Position numbers and translations under genes: made by a program. Under the pieces are notes generated by a model that saw only the letters and a program-made list of their open reading frames with translations, searched no databases and was not told where the DNA came from. This document shows, piece by piece, positions 10,766 to 21,627 of a stretch of 64,000 nt of DNA (within the stretch, counting starts at the first letter, position 1; each line of letters opens with the position of its first letter). Source of the stretch: Petaurus breviceps papuanus (taxonomy: Eukaryota > Chordata > Mammalia > Diprotodontia > Petauridae); contig JAMXIF010001194.1 in assembly GCA_028583685.1 (NCBI GenBank), positions 5,994,049-6,058,048 on the forward strand, written 5' to 3'.

Positions 10766-10943
10766 AAACTTGATTTGATAACCCTGATAATGCACCCAAT
10801 CAGAGAAAGAAACCTAACTTTACCCCAAGACTCAAAAAATTTTGCAAGACTACTATAATACCTAACATACATACCTTTAGTAACAACACATACTGAGATA
10901 GTACTGTGTTGGTTTCCATTTGTGCTGACCCCATCTAACCTAC

Positions 10944-11020
10944 CTTACTTCTTGGGTTGGAAGTATTCATGACACTCCGTAGTTCCCGACCAGTATAAAG
11001 GACCACACCCACAACTGTGC
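10944..11020 (-). CDS. ATP9A: ATP9A coding exon (probably exon 10), stalk before membrane segment 3
   Basis: Two bases finish Gly267, then 25 codons [20 protein letters not shown] and NPRSK (about residues 268-292). VVLYTG-E-R-VMN marks the P4-ATPase stalk. The acceptor is TTGTGTTTAG and the donor GTAGGT. The residues match the human sequence as I recall it. Confidence 0.96.
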
Positions 11021-11114
11021 CTAAACACAAAATCATTGAAAAAAAGAAAAGACAAAGTGAAATATAAGTGAAGACATTGCTACTTACAAATAAAATAAAC
11101 TACTTTGGGGTGGA

Positions 11115-11240
11115 GAAGGGATGGCATGAAGGTGTAGCAAAAACACTGAAAATGGAGTTAAAAGATCTGGGTTCAAGTCCCAGTTGTGTGTGGGGGAAAG
11201 TATTTTATAAATTTGTATATGCTATAAAAATGTAAGCTAT
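11115..11240 (+). mobile_element. MIR-type SINE fragment
   Basis: aatggagttaaaagatctgg and gttcaagtcccagttgtgtg, then decayed; about 100 bases upstream (in the gene) of the exon at 10944. Confidence 0.5.
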
Positions 11241-11258
11241 TAAGATATGATACCTAAA

Positions 11259-11414
11259 GTGGCTAGGTGGCACAGTGAATAGAGCACCAGCCCTGGAGTC
11301 AGGAGAACCTGAGTTCAAATGCATCCTCAGACACTTAACACAAAAAAACTAGCTATGTGACCTTGGGCAAGTCACTTAACCCCAACTGCCCTCCAAAAAG
11401 CAAAAAAAATAAAA
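11259..11414 (+). mobile_element. Young SINE, full length, with 17-bp target-site duplication
   Basis: gtggctaggtggcacagtg to cccaactgccctccaaaaag plus an A-rich tail. AAGATATGATACCTAAA is exact on both sides (11242-11258, 11415-11431), the cleanest duplication in the window. Confidence 0.95.
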
Positions 11415-11431
11415 AAGATATGATACCTAAA

Positions 11432-12569
11432 TTCCATAGTTTTCAATCATCATATCTGATGGTACCCAGTGTAACCCAAGTCAGAGTCCAAGAAATTTAG
11501 TCTTATTTAGTCTGTTTCACATAGTCAATGCCTAAGGATGTAATGAGATCTATTTAAAGTCAATAGCAGATGCTTCAAAATTTCTCTGAGGTATTTCAAA
11601 CATAAATTAAGTGAGTCATCAAAACTCTTCAAGAGAATTATCTCAGAATTACTACATTTGTGTTGATGGATATACTCCCAAGCTACCCTTTGGAGAAGAT
11701 AAGCACAATTTGCATTATATTTGGGGAACTCCCACTTTTCTAAAGTTCTCCCCTGAAGCTTCTTCGTGGAATGACTATTATGTGTTCTCACAGTCATTAT
11801 CAATGAAGTTTAAGTTTTCTTAGGTCTCACCAAAGCTCAAGAGACTTCAAGTCTAGCAACAGACCATGAATCTGTCATCCTAGGAAGAGCCAAACTAAGG
11901 TTGAAGAAGCTCATAAAAAGACTGGTCAAGAGGGGATGAATTTTTTAGACTCATCAAACTATCTCCTAGAACAACAAAGGGCTGCAACCTATACTAGGGA
12001 AAGGCTTTCCATGCCAGTAAAATCACAAATCTTTTCATATTGAATATTTGGAAAAGCAAACTATACTAAATGACAATGTGAAACTGTATGCCAACCTCTA
12101 CTTTTAGAAAACTAAGACTGAGATCTTAAATAGCAATCCAAAGGCAAAGTGGTCACTAAATTCTGCTACTAAGACTAGTGATAACATTCTAATGGTTCAG
12201 GAATACAGAATTAAATCATGACATCCAGTAATGGAAACCCGACAGACAATTGTAAAAAGAGGAGATTCCAGCTGCAGAGCCAACTGGAGCTGTCCAATCA
12301 GTAGAAGTGATCAATCTTCCACATGGCTGTGAGGTTGTACTTGCTACAGACTCATGCCCAGTTTGTCAATATCTCCTCTGACACTCAGTAAACATTAACT
12401 TCCAAGCTGCTCTAAGGAGGTAATGGAGCACAGCCAGACTAACGGCACAGAAGCAACCTCTCTAAAAAACAATGCCACTGGAATATGATAGCTGTTGTTT
12501 GGTCAGATGATTTGCTCACATTATTTTTAATTTTCTTTCTTTAAAAAAAAATGATTTCTCCCCTAAAGG
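11432..12569. other. Intron stretch without recognised features
   Basis: No exon, RNA gene or named repeat was recognised. The short open frames at 11525-11823 on both strands have no family signature. Possibly very old repeat or unique intron. Confidence 0.6.
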
Positions 12570-13400
12570 TGAAATATAAACACCTAACAAAGTCAGTCAG
12601 CCTGTTCTTGAAGACCTCCAATGAGGGAAAATCCACTATCTCCAAAGAAAGTCTATTCTACTTTTAGATAGTTCTAATAGTTAGCAATATTTACTTTGCA
12701 TCAAAAAAATTTTTTTAGTTAAAATTTCCATTCATTTTTCCTAGTTCTGCCTTCTAGGACCAATGTGACGAAATCTAATTTCCCTGTCACATCAAAGATT
12801 TTAAAGTAACGGAAGATGGCTATCACATCAGCCTCAAGTCTTATATTCCCCAAGCTGAATATCAACCAGTTCTTTCTCCTGATCCTTATTTGGCATAAAC
12901 TAAAAGCCCTTCTACATCCTGGTCACCCTTCTCTGGATACAGTCCAGTTTATCGATGTCTTTTCTCATATGTGGGACCTAAAACTAAACACAACTCTCCA
13001 CACAATTTGACCAGAACAGAGTTGAAGAGAAATAACTCCCTGTTCCTTGACTCTGCCTCTCATAATGTACTGAAGATCAAACCAAATTTTTTTGCCTGCC
13101 ATTATCACACAGGTTAAAGTCCATGATGACACATAAACCTTGTACTTAGAAACTGAAAACCAGATTTTCCCATTTTACATAGGTTATATATGTTACACAG
13201 TAAATTGATTTTTTTAAACCCAGATATAAGCCTGAACATCCATCCCTATTAAATTTCATCTTATTTGATCTGGCCCAAGGTTCTCATTTGTTGATATCTT
13301 TTTGGATCCTTATTCCCCAACATAGATTTAGCCTTGTGTCATTTGGAAATTTGAAAAGCATGCCTCTATTTAAAAACAGATTTTAAAAATCCAAGCCAAT
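12570..13400 (-). mobile_element. CR1/L3-type LINE 3' part
   Basis: On this strand it reads in the antisense order known from amniote CR1: cctgttcttgaagacctcca, gttctgccttctagg, agatggctatcacatc, cttctctggatacagtccag, ggtctcactct-like text, then caagatcaaacca. Very old and diverged. Confidence 0.65.
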
Positions 13401-13664
13401 TAATAATCAACTGAGAATTTTTGACTTTGTGCAAATGTGTATCCATATAAATTCTAATCATAATTAGTCAAATGATTTACTTTAGCAGTAAAAAAAATAA
13501 ATGTGAAGGAACAATGCTTAACACAGTTACAAAAGAATTATTGCTGTGTATTCATGGTTTCTAGTTTCAAGGGAAAGATAGCACTTGAGAGAAAGCCAGA
13601 TTCCTTAAAATTTAGTTTTATTCTCTTCCATGGTTTTAAACCAACAGGCAGACCAAAGCAACTC

Positions 13665-13740
13665 TATGAACATTTATTTATTTATTTAATGAACATTTAT
13701 CTACTGCCTGTGGCACACACTGGATCTATAAACAACCTAT
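13665..13740 (-). mobile_element. L2 LINE end fragment
   Basis: aatgaacatttatctactgc and gtggcacacactggatctat. Confidence 0.45.
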
Positions 13741-13754
13741 GCTCTGGTAGAAGA

Positions 13755-13962
13755 GTAGCATTCATACACTTATATTTAGGGATGGAAGAGATGTTGGAGG
13801 TCATCTTAACCAATCTCATTTCTGAGATAAGGTAAATGAGTCCAGAAAGGTCCAGTTATTTGTCCAAGGGTACCCAGGTAGAAAGTGGCAGAGCTATGAT
13901 TTGAATCCAAGTTCTCTGGGAGGTATAAAGTAAAGTATCTCATAAACATGAGAACGAGGCAC
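13755..13962 (-). mobile_element. CORE-type SINE relic
   Basis: ggatggaagagatgttggag, aaggtaaatgagtccagaaa and gcagagctatgatttgaatc. Confidence 0.7.
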
Positions 13963-13981
13963 AAAAATCTGAAGGTTGTGC

Positions 13982-14008
13982 AACACATACACACACACAC
14001 ACACACAG
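13982..14008. repeat. Short (CA)n tract
   Basis: acacatacacac followed by eight CA units at the border of the SINE relic. Confidence 0.95.
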
Positions 14009-14009
14009 A

Positions 14010-14507
14010 GGATTAAACAAGTGCAGAATAAACCCAAATTCTCAAACTAAAGTATCTGAAATTATCTTCTAAATTATTTTAATGCATATTTTTTTCCAAA
14101 TATAATGCACATTTGGAAAGCTCAAAACCTCAAATTTAATATTGTATGTGCACTCCAACCAGCATTCTCAGACAGATGGCTAGGTGGAGAGAAAGCTGAG
14201 CATTCTCATCAGCAGATGGCAGGCTACTCCTGCAGCAACCTGGACCCTGTGGCTACAGCAGATGGTAGAGATGACAGGCTCTGCTGCACTCTGGTCTGAG
14301 GGCTAGACCACAGGCTCCAGGACACTGCTGAAGTGCACTAGTCCAGTCCAATTAGCTGAGGCCTGGGCTTCAGAACAATGCTTCCCCAATTAACTGGGAC
14401 TTGAATTGTAATGACAGAACCACAAGAGCTAGTACAAGGGGGGGCTGAGGACTTCTGAAACAAAATATAGGAAATTCAGCCTGTTTTCGTACTGAAAAGT
14501 TCCCATG
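14010..14507. other. Intron stretch with a GC-richer block, unassigned
   Basis: About 14160-14450 is richer in G and C (atggcaggctactcctgcag, gaggcctgggcttcagaaca) than its surroundings and has two similar cagcagatgg- blocks. No family recognised. Confidence 0.5.
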
Positions 14508-14518
14508 TTAAGTATTTT
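14508..14518. repeat. Left target-site duplication of the HAL1 element
   Basis: TTAAGTATTTT here is repeated exactly at 17372-17382. The left copy merges with the element's poly(A) tail, seen as T on this strand. Confidence 0.8.
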
Positions 14519-17371
14519 TTTTCAAATTCTTTATTAACTTCAGATTTACATCATTCATTTCTGCCAGATTTTGAGTTACAAATTTTCTCCCCATTTTTCT
14601 CCTACCCATCGCCCCAAAATAGCAGTCCAACAGGATATCCCCTCCTCCAATCTGCTCTCTCCCATATTTTCTCCCCTACCCCTTTCGACTTTTCCAGTGG
14701 ATCTCTATGCCCCAGTGCCTGTATATCTTATTTCCCAATTACATGTAAAATAGTATTAATAACAGTGTATAAATATACATATATATATATATATATATAT
14801 TTGGATATTTGATTTTAAAACTTTGAATTACAGATTCATTCCTTCCTCCCTTGTCACCCACCCTTACTGGGAAGATAAGCAGTTCAGTATAGGTTGCACA
14901 TGTGTGGCTAATGCAAAACAGTAACATAGTAGATATATTGTAAAAAACTGACTATATTTCCCTCCCTCCTATCCCACCTCCCACTTGTTCTATTCTCTAC
15001 TTTGATCCCATCCCTTTTCAAAAGTGGGTGCTTCCAACTTCCTTCCCCTCCAGCCTGCCCTCCCTTCCATCATCGCTCCTCTCATCCCCTTCCCCCCCAC
15101 TCTCCTGGAGAGTGAGATACCCTATTTAGTGTATATTTCATTCCCTCCTCAAGCCAAATTCAATGGGAATAAGGTTGACCCATTCCCTTTTGCCTTCCAA
15201 TTCCTCCCCTCCATTGTAACCATTTTCCCTTGCCTCTTCTATATGAGATAGTTTAGCCCATTCTGTCTCTCCCCATCTCCTCTCATTATATTGCTCTCTC
15301 ACCTCTTAATTTCACCTTTGAAGTATCATCCCTTCCTGTTAAATTGGTCCTGTGCCCTCTATCTATATATGCCTGTAAACATATATACACACATTCACAT
15401 TATGTATTCATATGCCCATATAGCCTCATATACAGACATACATACATACACACACACACACATATAATTCTATTCCCTTCAACTACTGAGAAAAGTTTCA
15501 TAAGTTACAATTCTTGTTTTTCCATGTAGGAATGTTAATAGTTCAACTTTGATAAGTTCCTTATGATTTCTTTTCCCTGTTTACCTTCTCATGCTTCTCT
15601 TGCTTCCTGTATCTGAATGTCAAATTTTCTATTCAATTCTGGTTTTTTCAGCAAGAATGCTTGAAAGTCCTCTATTCCACTGAATGACCATATTTTACCC
15701 TGAAACATGATACTCAGTTTTGCTGGGTAGGTGACTCTTGGTTTTAATCCCAGCTCCTTTGACCTTTGGAATATCATTCCAAGCCCTTCGATCCCTCAGT
15801 GCAGAAGCTGCCAGATCCTGGGTTATCCTGATTTATGTTTCCACAATGTTCAAATTGTTTCTTCCTGGCTGCTTGTAATATTCTCTCCTTAATCTGGGAA
15901 TTCCAGAACCTGGCTATAATATTCCTAGGAGTTTTCTTTTTGGGAACTTTTTCAGGAGGTGATTGGTGGATTCTTTCAACCTCTATTTTGCCCTCTGGTT
16001 CTAAAACATCAGGGCAGTTTTCTTTCAGAACTTCCTGGAGGATGATTTCTAGTTCTTACTTTGATCATCGCTTTCAGGTAGTCTAACAATTTTAAAATTC
16101 TCTCTCCTGGATCTATTTTCCAGGTCAGTGGTTTTTCCCATGAGGTATTTTACATTGCCTTCTATTCTTTCATTTGTTTGGATCTGTTTAACAGCATCTT
16201 GATTTCTCATAAAGTCACTAGCTTACATTTGCTCCAATCTAATTCTGAAGCAATGATTCTACTCAGTGAGCTTTTGAGATTATTTTTCCATCTGGCAAAT
16301 TCAGCTTTTTAAGGCATTCTTCTCCTCATTGCCTTTTTGAGCCTCTTTTGCCATTTGAGTTAGTCTATTTTTTAAGGTGTGATTTTCCTTAGTCAGGCTG
16401 TTGACTCTCATTTTGTAATTTTCTTGCATTATTCTCATTTCTCTTCCCAATTTTTCCTCCACTTCTCTTATATGCTTCTTAAGGTCCTCTATGGCCTATA
16501 ACCAGCTCATATTTTCCTTTGAAGCTTTTGGTGCAGGAGTTCTGACTTCACTGTCTTCCTCCTGTTCCATGTTTTGATTCTTTTTATCCCCAAAATGGGA
16601 GTCTAATGTTGGAGTCTTCTGTATGCTTTGTTTCCTTTGCCTGGTCATGTTGCCCCTCAGTCACTTGACCCCTGGGCTTTTTGCCACAGTAGGACTCTGC
16701 CACCTGACAGGGGAGCTTTTGTCCCAAATGCTGGGGTTTCCTCAGCTGCCGGAGATATTAGATGGGTGCCCTCTCTGAGGTTTCCACACACTTTGGCAAG
16801 CTGAACACACACCCCAGGACCTCCACCCTCGACTGCAATCCAGATCCAAGAAGGTTAAAGCAAGAGCGATTACCCCTCAGACTGGTGCTTGGTCCCCCTA
16901 CACTCTGCAGGCCAGGAGCTGAAGCTGCCACGTGGCACTAGCTGGCTGTGCCTCGGTGTCTCAGCGGCTTCTTGTCCTGGGGGCAAAAGCCACACACTCC
17001 CATTTACTGGGTCCCAAAGTCCAGACTGCACTGACCTCTCACTTTGTCCTTCGCATCTATTTTTTGATAAATCTGGAAACGGCCACAGCTGCTGCTGATC
17101 TGGAGTCCCTCCGGCCGGGTCAGGCCCACCCTGGGGCTAAAGCCTAGGTGTGGGGCTGAGCTGGGATCCCAGAGCGCTGTGCTGGCCGATTCCTGCCGGC
17201 CTACTGGGCTGTCCTCAGCGGGAGGTTAGCTTCTCTGCGTCATTTTGTGGGTTCTGCAGCTCCAAAGTTTGTTTAGAGTCCCCTTTTTACATGGATTGGG
17301 GAAGGTGGAAGATGGAACAGAGGGGAGGTCCTGCTTCTGCTCTGCCATCTTGACTCTGCCCCCCCCCCACA
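14519..17371 (-). mobile_element. HAL1 (half-L1) non-LTR retroposon, nearly full length
   Basis: This LINE derivative is read right to left. A GC-rich 5' UTR starts at about 17371 with a G-run then CAGAGTCAAGATGGCAGAG. An ORF1 relic runs from ATG at 16648 to a stop at 15589, and a 1.07 kb purine-rich 3' region ends TTAATAAAGAATTTG and poly(A) near 14519. ORF1 carries a basic start MTRQRKQSIQKTPTLDSHFG, a coiled-coil stretch, ENRSRRENFKIVRLPE (RRM start) and LGLKPRVTYPAKLSIMFQGK (C-terminal domain), all L1 ORF1p hallmarks. No ORF2 endonuclease or reverse transcriptase follows, which is the definition of HAL1. ORF1 has an in-frame stop after MSWL and several frame shifts, so it is dead. The repeat TTAAGTATTTT flanks it on both sides. 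It would have depended on L1 enzymes. Confidence 0.85.
15589..16648 (-). pseudogene. L1-type ORF1 relic inside the HAL1 element
   Basis: ORF1p is an RNA-binding trimer that coats LINE RNA. The relic spans about 353 codons, close to the family size. The longest clean piece (15589-15777) reads LGLKPRVTYPAKLSIMFQGK and ends NRKFDIQIQEAREA, the C-terminal domain. Upstream lie IIARFWNSQIKERILQAARK (RRM end) and LKKHIREVEEKLGREMRIMQ (coiled coil). Stops and shifts interrupt it in at least three places. Confidence 0.85.
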
Positions 17372-17382
17372 TTAAGTATTTT
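17372..17382. repeat. Right target-site duplication of the HAL1 element
   Basis: TTAAGTATTTT follows directly on the C-run that begins the element. On the minus strand the nick site reads CT/AAAA, which fits the L1 endonuclease preference. Confidence 0.8.
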
Positions 17383-17829
17383 AGACAAACATGATTTCAT
17401 AGTTAATATTTTAGAAGAAAAATATTACTAGCATCAAAATTTTGTTGAAGGAGACCTATTTATATCATGCTTCCCATAGTCAGGGAGGCTTCAGCTGAAA
17501 ACAATTGGTCTTACTGCTTTAAAGTATAATTATTAAAAAAGGGGAAGAAATTCTGAATAGTGACCTTGAGGTATCAGAAATTAGTTTTCTGCTCAAGACC
17601 TTCAAAAAAATACAACCCAAACAAAGTACACATGCCATTTGCAAAAACAAAACTGGGGTAGAAAAGCCAGAAGGCCTTCTTTGCGACAGAGTATAGATCA
17701 TGTTATCAACTCCTTTTTGTGTATCTATGCAACTGAAAAGAAACCAAGCCTCTTAAAATGCATCATTTATGATCAATTAGTTACCTATCATCAGTTTTCT
17801 TATTCACCATATTTGACTAGCTGAATTTG
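17383..17829. other. Intron stretch without recognised features
   Basis: A/T-rich sequence between the HAL1 and a SINE relic. Nothing identifiable. Confidence 0.6.
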
Positions 17830-18030
17830 ATATTTAAAAGGGGGCAGGATGGTAAGACTGGAAAGTATTGAAGGTAAAGTGAGAGGATCTAGACTGAATT
17901 CCTATCTCTGCTACCTGCTGCTCCTGTCACCTTGGCTAAGTCATTTTCCTTTTGGGGATCTTGGCTTCTTCCTTTGTAAAGGGAAGGAGTTGTACTCTCC
18001 AATCACTTTCAATTTTTGATGTTATGAATA
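17830..18030 (+). mobile_element. CORE-type SINE relic
   Basis: aggatctagactgaattcct, caccttggctaagtcatttt and ttcttcctttgtaaagggaa. Confidence 0.65.
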
Positions 18031-18144
18031 TTCTTTCAACATTTAGTTATAGTCAGTGTCCTTGATTATATTCTTTGTGTCTAAGAATTATACAAGATCA
18101 TACTATCTAACCTAGCTGGTCTGTGGGTAAGTTTTGTTGAACTT

Positions 18145-18480
18145 CCTCTCCCCCAACCCTAGGAATTTTCACTGGACATCCCCCAAGCACAGAATGCTCT
18201 CCTCCTCATCTCCACTTCTTGGCTTCACTACTTTATTACTCATTTTCTACAGGAAGCCTTTCCCAATCCCACTTAATTCTAGTTGATTGCCTCTGTTGAG
18301 AATTATCCTGTACACAGCTTGTTTATACATGGTTATTTTCATGCTGTCTCCCCCACTCACTATGAGCTCCTCGAGGGCAAGGACCATCTTTCACCTTTCT
18401 TTTTATCACCAGCACTTAATACAGTGACTTGCACAAAATAGGTGCTTAATAAAGGTGTACTGACTGACTGAACTGCTTTC
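18145..18480 (+). mobile_element. L2 LINE 3' end
   Basis: caggaagcctttcccaatcc, atgagctcctcgagggcaag and the end cttaataaaggtgtactgac. Confidence 0.85.
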
Positions 18481-18734
18481 TGTCTCCCTTTTCAAAAATT
18501 ATTTGCTATAAAGGATGATAAATTAGGTAAGAGACAAGGGAGGAAAGCTCTGAAATTAAGATAATATGGAAATAAAAGATATCAATAAAAATTAAAAATA
18601 AAGAAAATCTGAGGCGGTGACCTTTTTGAAGGAAAAAATATTATGCAAGAGAAACAGCATATGAGGTGAGATACATAAATGTAAAAGGACTCAATAGAAA
18701 TGTAGTTTAAGAAAGGATAACTTAAAGTCAGGGG

Positions 18735-18870
18735 TTCATTAGTATTGATAGTTTCTTGAGGGTAGACATCATAGGATGTGGGGGGTTGTTTTTTTTTTTT
18801 ACCTCTCTTTGTGTCCCCAGCACTCAGCACAGTGCCTGGCCTTTATTAAATGCTTGATGACTGATTGAGA
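18735..18870 (+). mobile_element. L2 LINE 3' end fragment
   Basis: tttcttgagggtagacatca, cagcactcagcacagtgcct and ttattaaatgcttgatgact. Confidence 0.75.
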
Positions 18871-19554
18871 TCTAGCAGAAGATCCCCAGCATGCTGAATA
18901 GACTCCCAATGGAAGATTTATAGGAAGATATGGTGTACTGGTGCATTTATATATACTGGTGCAAGATATGGTCTTCCCTCTTCTTAAATGAGTAACTTCA
19001 TTGGGGAGAATTGGCAATCACAGGAAAAAATGAAAAATCACCCTTTCACAAAAACTTTTGAGTATCTAAAGCTAAATTTATTGTGATGAAATAATCAGTT
19101 GGTTCTTTCTTGGGTCATAGCTTTAACTGCTCCCAGCTCTCTACAACTTCCAGTTTAGGGCGCATCCTCCACAGACATGGAAGAAGTCTGTGGCTTCAGG
19201 CACATGGCCAATCCCTGCTTATATAACTGTTAATAGCAGGAACACAGGTCCTTGAATTTCATAGTTGCCTGAAGGTGAGGTGTTGTTCTTTCTATAAAAA
19301 AGGAATCTCACTTTCTCAAATTGGTTATGAAACTCCTATCAGTTTTCCTTGCTTTTAATTTCCACTCCAAACGGGGCTCAGGGAATCAAAGTTCAAATTT
19401 AACAGTCCTTAGACCTGTACCTTTGAAAGGACATTATTGTCTGCCCAGGTCCAGAATGGAAAGGGGAACCTTAGAAAATTGCTTAGGCTAAACTCTAATG
19501 ATTTTTGTCAAATAATGTGAAGCCAGGGACAAACCAATCCTAGTACCACAACAC
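18871..19554. other. Intron stretch without recognised features
   Basis: Holds tagggcgcatcctccacaga and similar text that may be an old LTR or transposon, but I cannot assign it. No coding signature. Confidence 0.5.
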
Positions 19555-20190
19555 CATAGGAGTAGATTCATGCCCATCAGATTGGTAAAGTTAACAAAAA
19601 AGAAAAAGGACAGATGCTGGAGGGACTGAAGGAAAATAGGCAAATTAATGCTCTGTCAGTGGGGCTGTGAACTGGCCCAGTCATTTCAGAAAACAATTTG
19701 GATCTAAGCCCAAAAATTTCTTAAACTCTGAACCAACAATCTCACTACCATTTTTATTTCCCAAAAAGATAACAGAAAGGAGAAAAGAACTTATATGTGC
19801 AAAAGTATTTATAGCATCTCTTTTTGTGGTGGTAAAGAATTGGAAACTAAGGAAATACCCACTAATTGATGAATGATTCTACAAGTTATGGTATATGATT
19901 AAATACTATTGTGCTACAAGAAATTATGAAAAGTTTCAGAAAAAAACTGGAGACATGTATGAACTGATACAAGTAAAGTGAGCAGAACCAGAAGAACAAT
20001 GTACAGCCATTAACAGCAAAGATATTAAATATCTTTGAAAAGATTAACTGACTTTGAAAGACTTAGGAATTCTAATCAATACAATGACCCACCATAATTC
20101 CATAGAACTTATGGTAGAACATGCTATCAACCACAAGAACTGATGGACTCAGAATGCAAAATGAAGAAAAATTTTTCTCTTTTCGTTTTT
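19555..20190 (+). mobile_element. L1 fragment: ORF2 C-terminus and start of the 3' UTR
   Basis: catgcccatcagattggtaa and ctctgtcagtggggctgtga correspond to the HLTPIRLA and GTLLHCW regions of L1 ORF2p, heavily decayed. The tail holds atgatctatgg-type text up to an A/T-rich border near 20190. Confidence 0.78.
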
Positions 20191-20214
20191 TTTTTTTAAA
20201 TATAGCCAATCAGT

Positions 20215-20960
20215 TCTTTTAGTGGGGGGGATGTCTATCAATTGAGGAACAGCTGAATAAGTTGTTGCATACAATTGTGATGGAATACTATTGTGCTATA
20301 AGAAATGACAAGTAGGGGGCAGCGAGGTGGTACAGGGAATAGAGCACCGGCCCTGGAGTCAGGGGGACCTGAGTTCAAATTCGGCCTCAGACACTTAACA
20401 CTTACTACCCGTAGGACCTTGGGCAAATCACTTAACCCTAATTTCCTGCCTTCCCTCCTCAAAAAAAAAATGACAAGCAGCATGCTCTCAGAAAAATCTA
20501 GAAAAACTTACACAAACTGATACAAAAATGAATTAAGCAGAGGTAGGAAAACATTGTATACAGTGAGAGCAATATTGTATGATGATGAACTGTGAATAAC
20601 TTAGCAAATCTCAGCAATACAATGATCCAAAATAATTCTGAAGTACTTATGAAGAAAAATGTTATCCATCTCCAGAGAAAGAACTGATGGAGTCTTATTG
20701 CAGATTGAAGAATACTTTTTTCTTTATTTTATTTTTATTGGGCTTTTTGTCTCTATTTTCTTTCACAGAGCGACTTATATGGAAATACGTTTTGCATGGC
20801 TACCCATGTATAACCTATGTCAAATTGCCTGCCTTATTAATGGGAAGGGGGGAGAACCGAGGGAGGGAGATAATATGGAATTCAAAATTTAAAAAAAGTT
20901 AAAATTGTTTTTATATGTAATTGAGGGAAAATAAAATATTAATTTTTTTAAACATAGCTA
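20215..20960 (+). mobile_element. L1 3' UTR copy with nested SINE
   Basis: Starts at tgtctatcaattgaggaaca and runs to the tail at about 20935 (gtaattgagggaaaataaaa). It holds cagagaaagaactgatgg and tatggaaatacgttttgcat, and is split by the SINE at 20313-20467. Confidence 0.82.
20313..20467 (+). mobile_element. Young SINE inserted in an L1 tail
   Basis: gggggcagcgaggtggtac to ctgccttccctcctc plus poly(A). AAATGACAAG flanks it at 20303-20312 and 20468-20477, and the L1 text continues across the duplication. Confidence 0.93.
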
Positions 20961-21450
20961 ATGTAGAAATTTGTTTTGTCTAACTATACATACTTGCAAT
21001 GAGTTTCATTTTTCTTTCCTTCTCATTGGGTGAAGGAATGGGTAGGGAGAGGGGGAAAATGTGGAACAGAAAAAAAGAATTAAAAAGTCTCTGCGCTTTA
21101 AAACAAATATTTGAAGACTTACATAAATTGATACAAAGTGAGATGAATATAACCAGAAGAATAATTCATATAATAATACCAATATTATAAAGACAAATGA
21201 CTTTGAAAGACTTAGGAACTCTGATCAACACAATGACCAACTACAATTCCAGTGTATTCATGATGAAACATGCTATCCATCTGCAGATAGAGAGTTGATG
21301 AACTCAGAATAGAGACTGAAACATAATTTTTATAGCTAATGTGAATTTTTTTCTTTACTATACATATTGGTAACAGGTTTTTCTTGCTTTGTCAAAGTAT
21401 AGGGGGATGGACAAGAGGATTTAGAACTAAAATAAAGTTACTTTTTTTTT
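20945..21450 (+). mobile_element. L1 3' UTR fragments, third and fourth pieces of the cluster
   Basis: aacatagctaatgtagaaat, tgatacaaagtgagatgaat and a second catagctaatgtgaat-type tail show two overlapping L1 3' ends, ending in T/A runs near 21450. Confidence 0.7.
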
Positions 21451-21469
21451 TAAAGATCACAGGAACAGA

Positions 21470-21605
21470 GTTTAGTGGAATTTTAGATGGCAAACCTCTC
21501 ATTTTACAGAAGGCAAAATGAAGGCCTAGAAAAATTAAGTATCTCATGCAAGTTCACACAGGTAGTGACAGAGAAAGGATTTGAACCCAGGAATCATTAA
21601 ACTTT
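21470..21605 (-). mobile_element. CORE-type SINE relic beside the LTR
   Basis: ctctcattttacagaaggca, caagttcacacaggtagtga and gaaaggatttgaacccagga. Confidence 0.65.
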
Positions 21606-21627
21606 TTTGCTTGGAGGAGCTGGGGGG

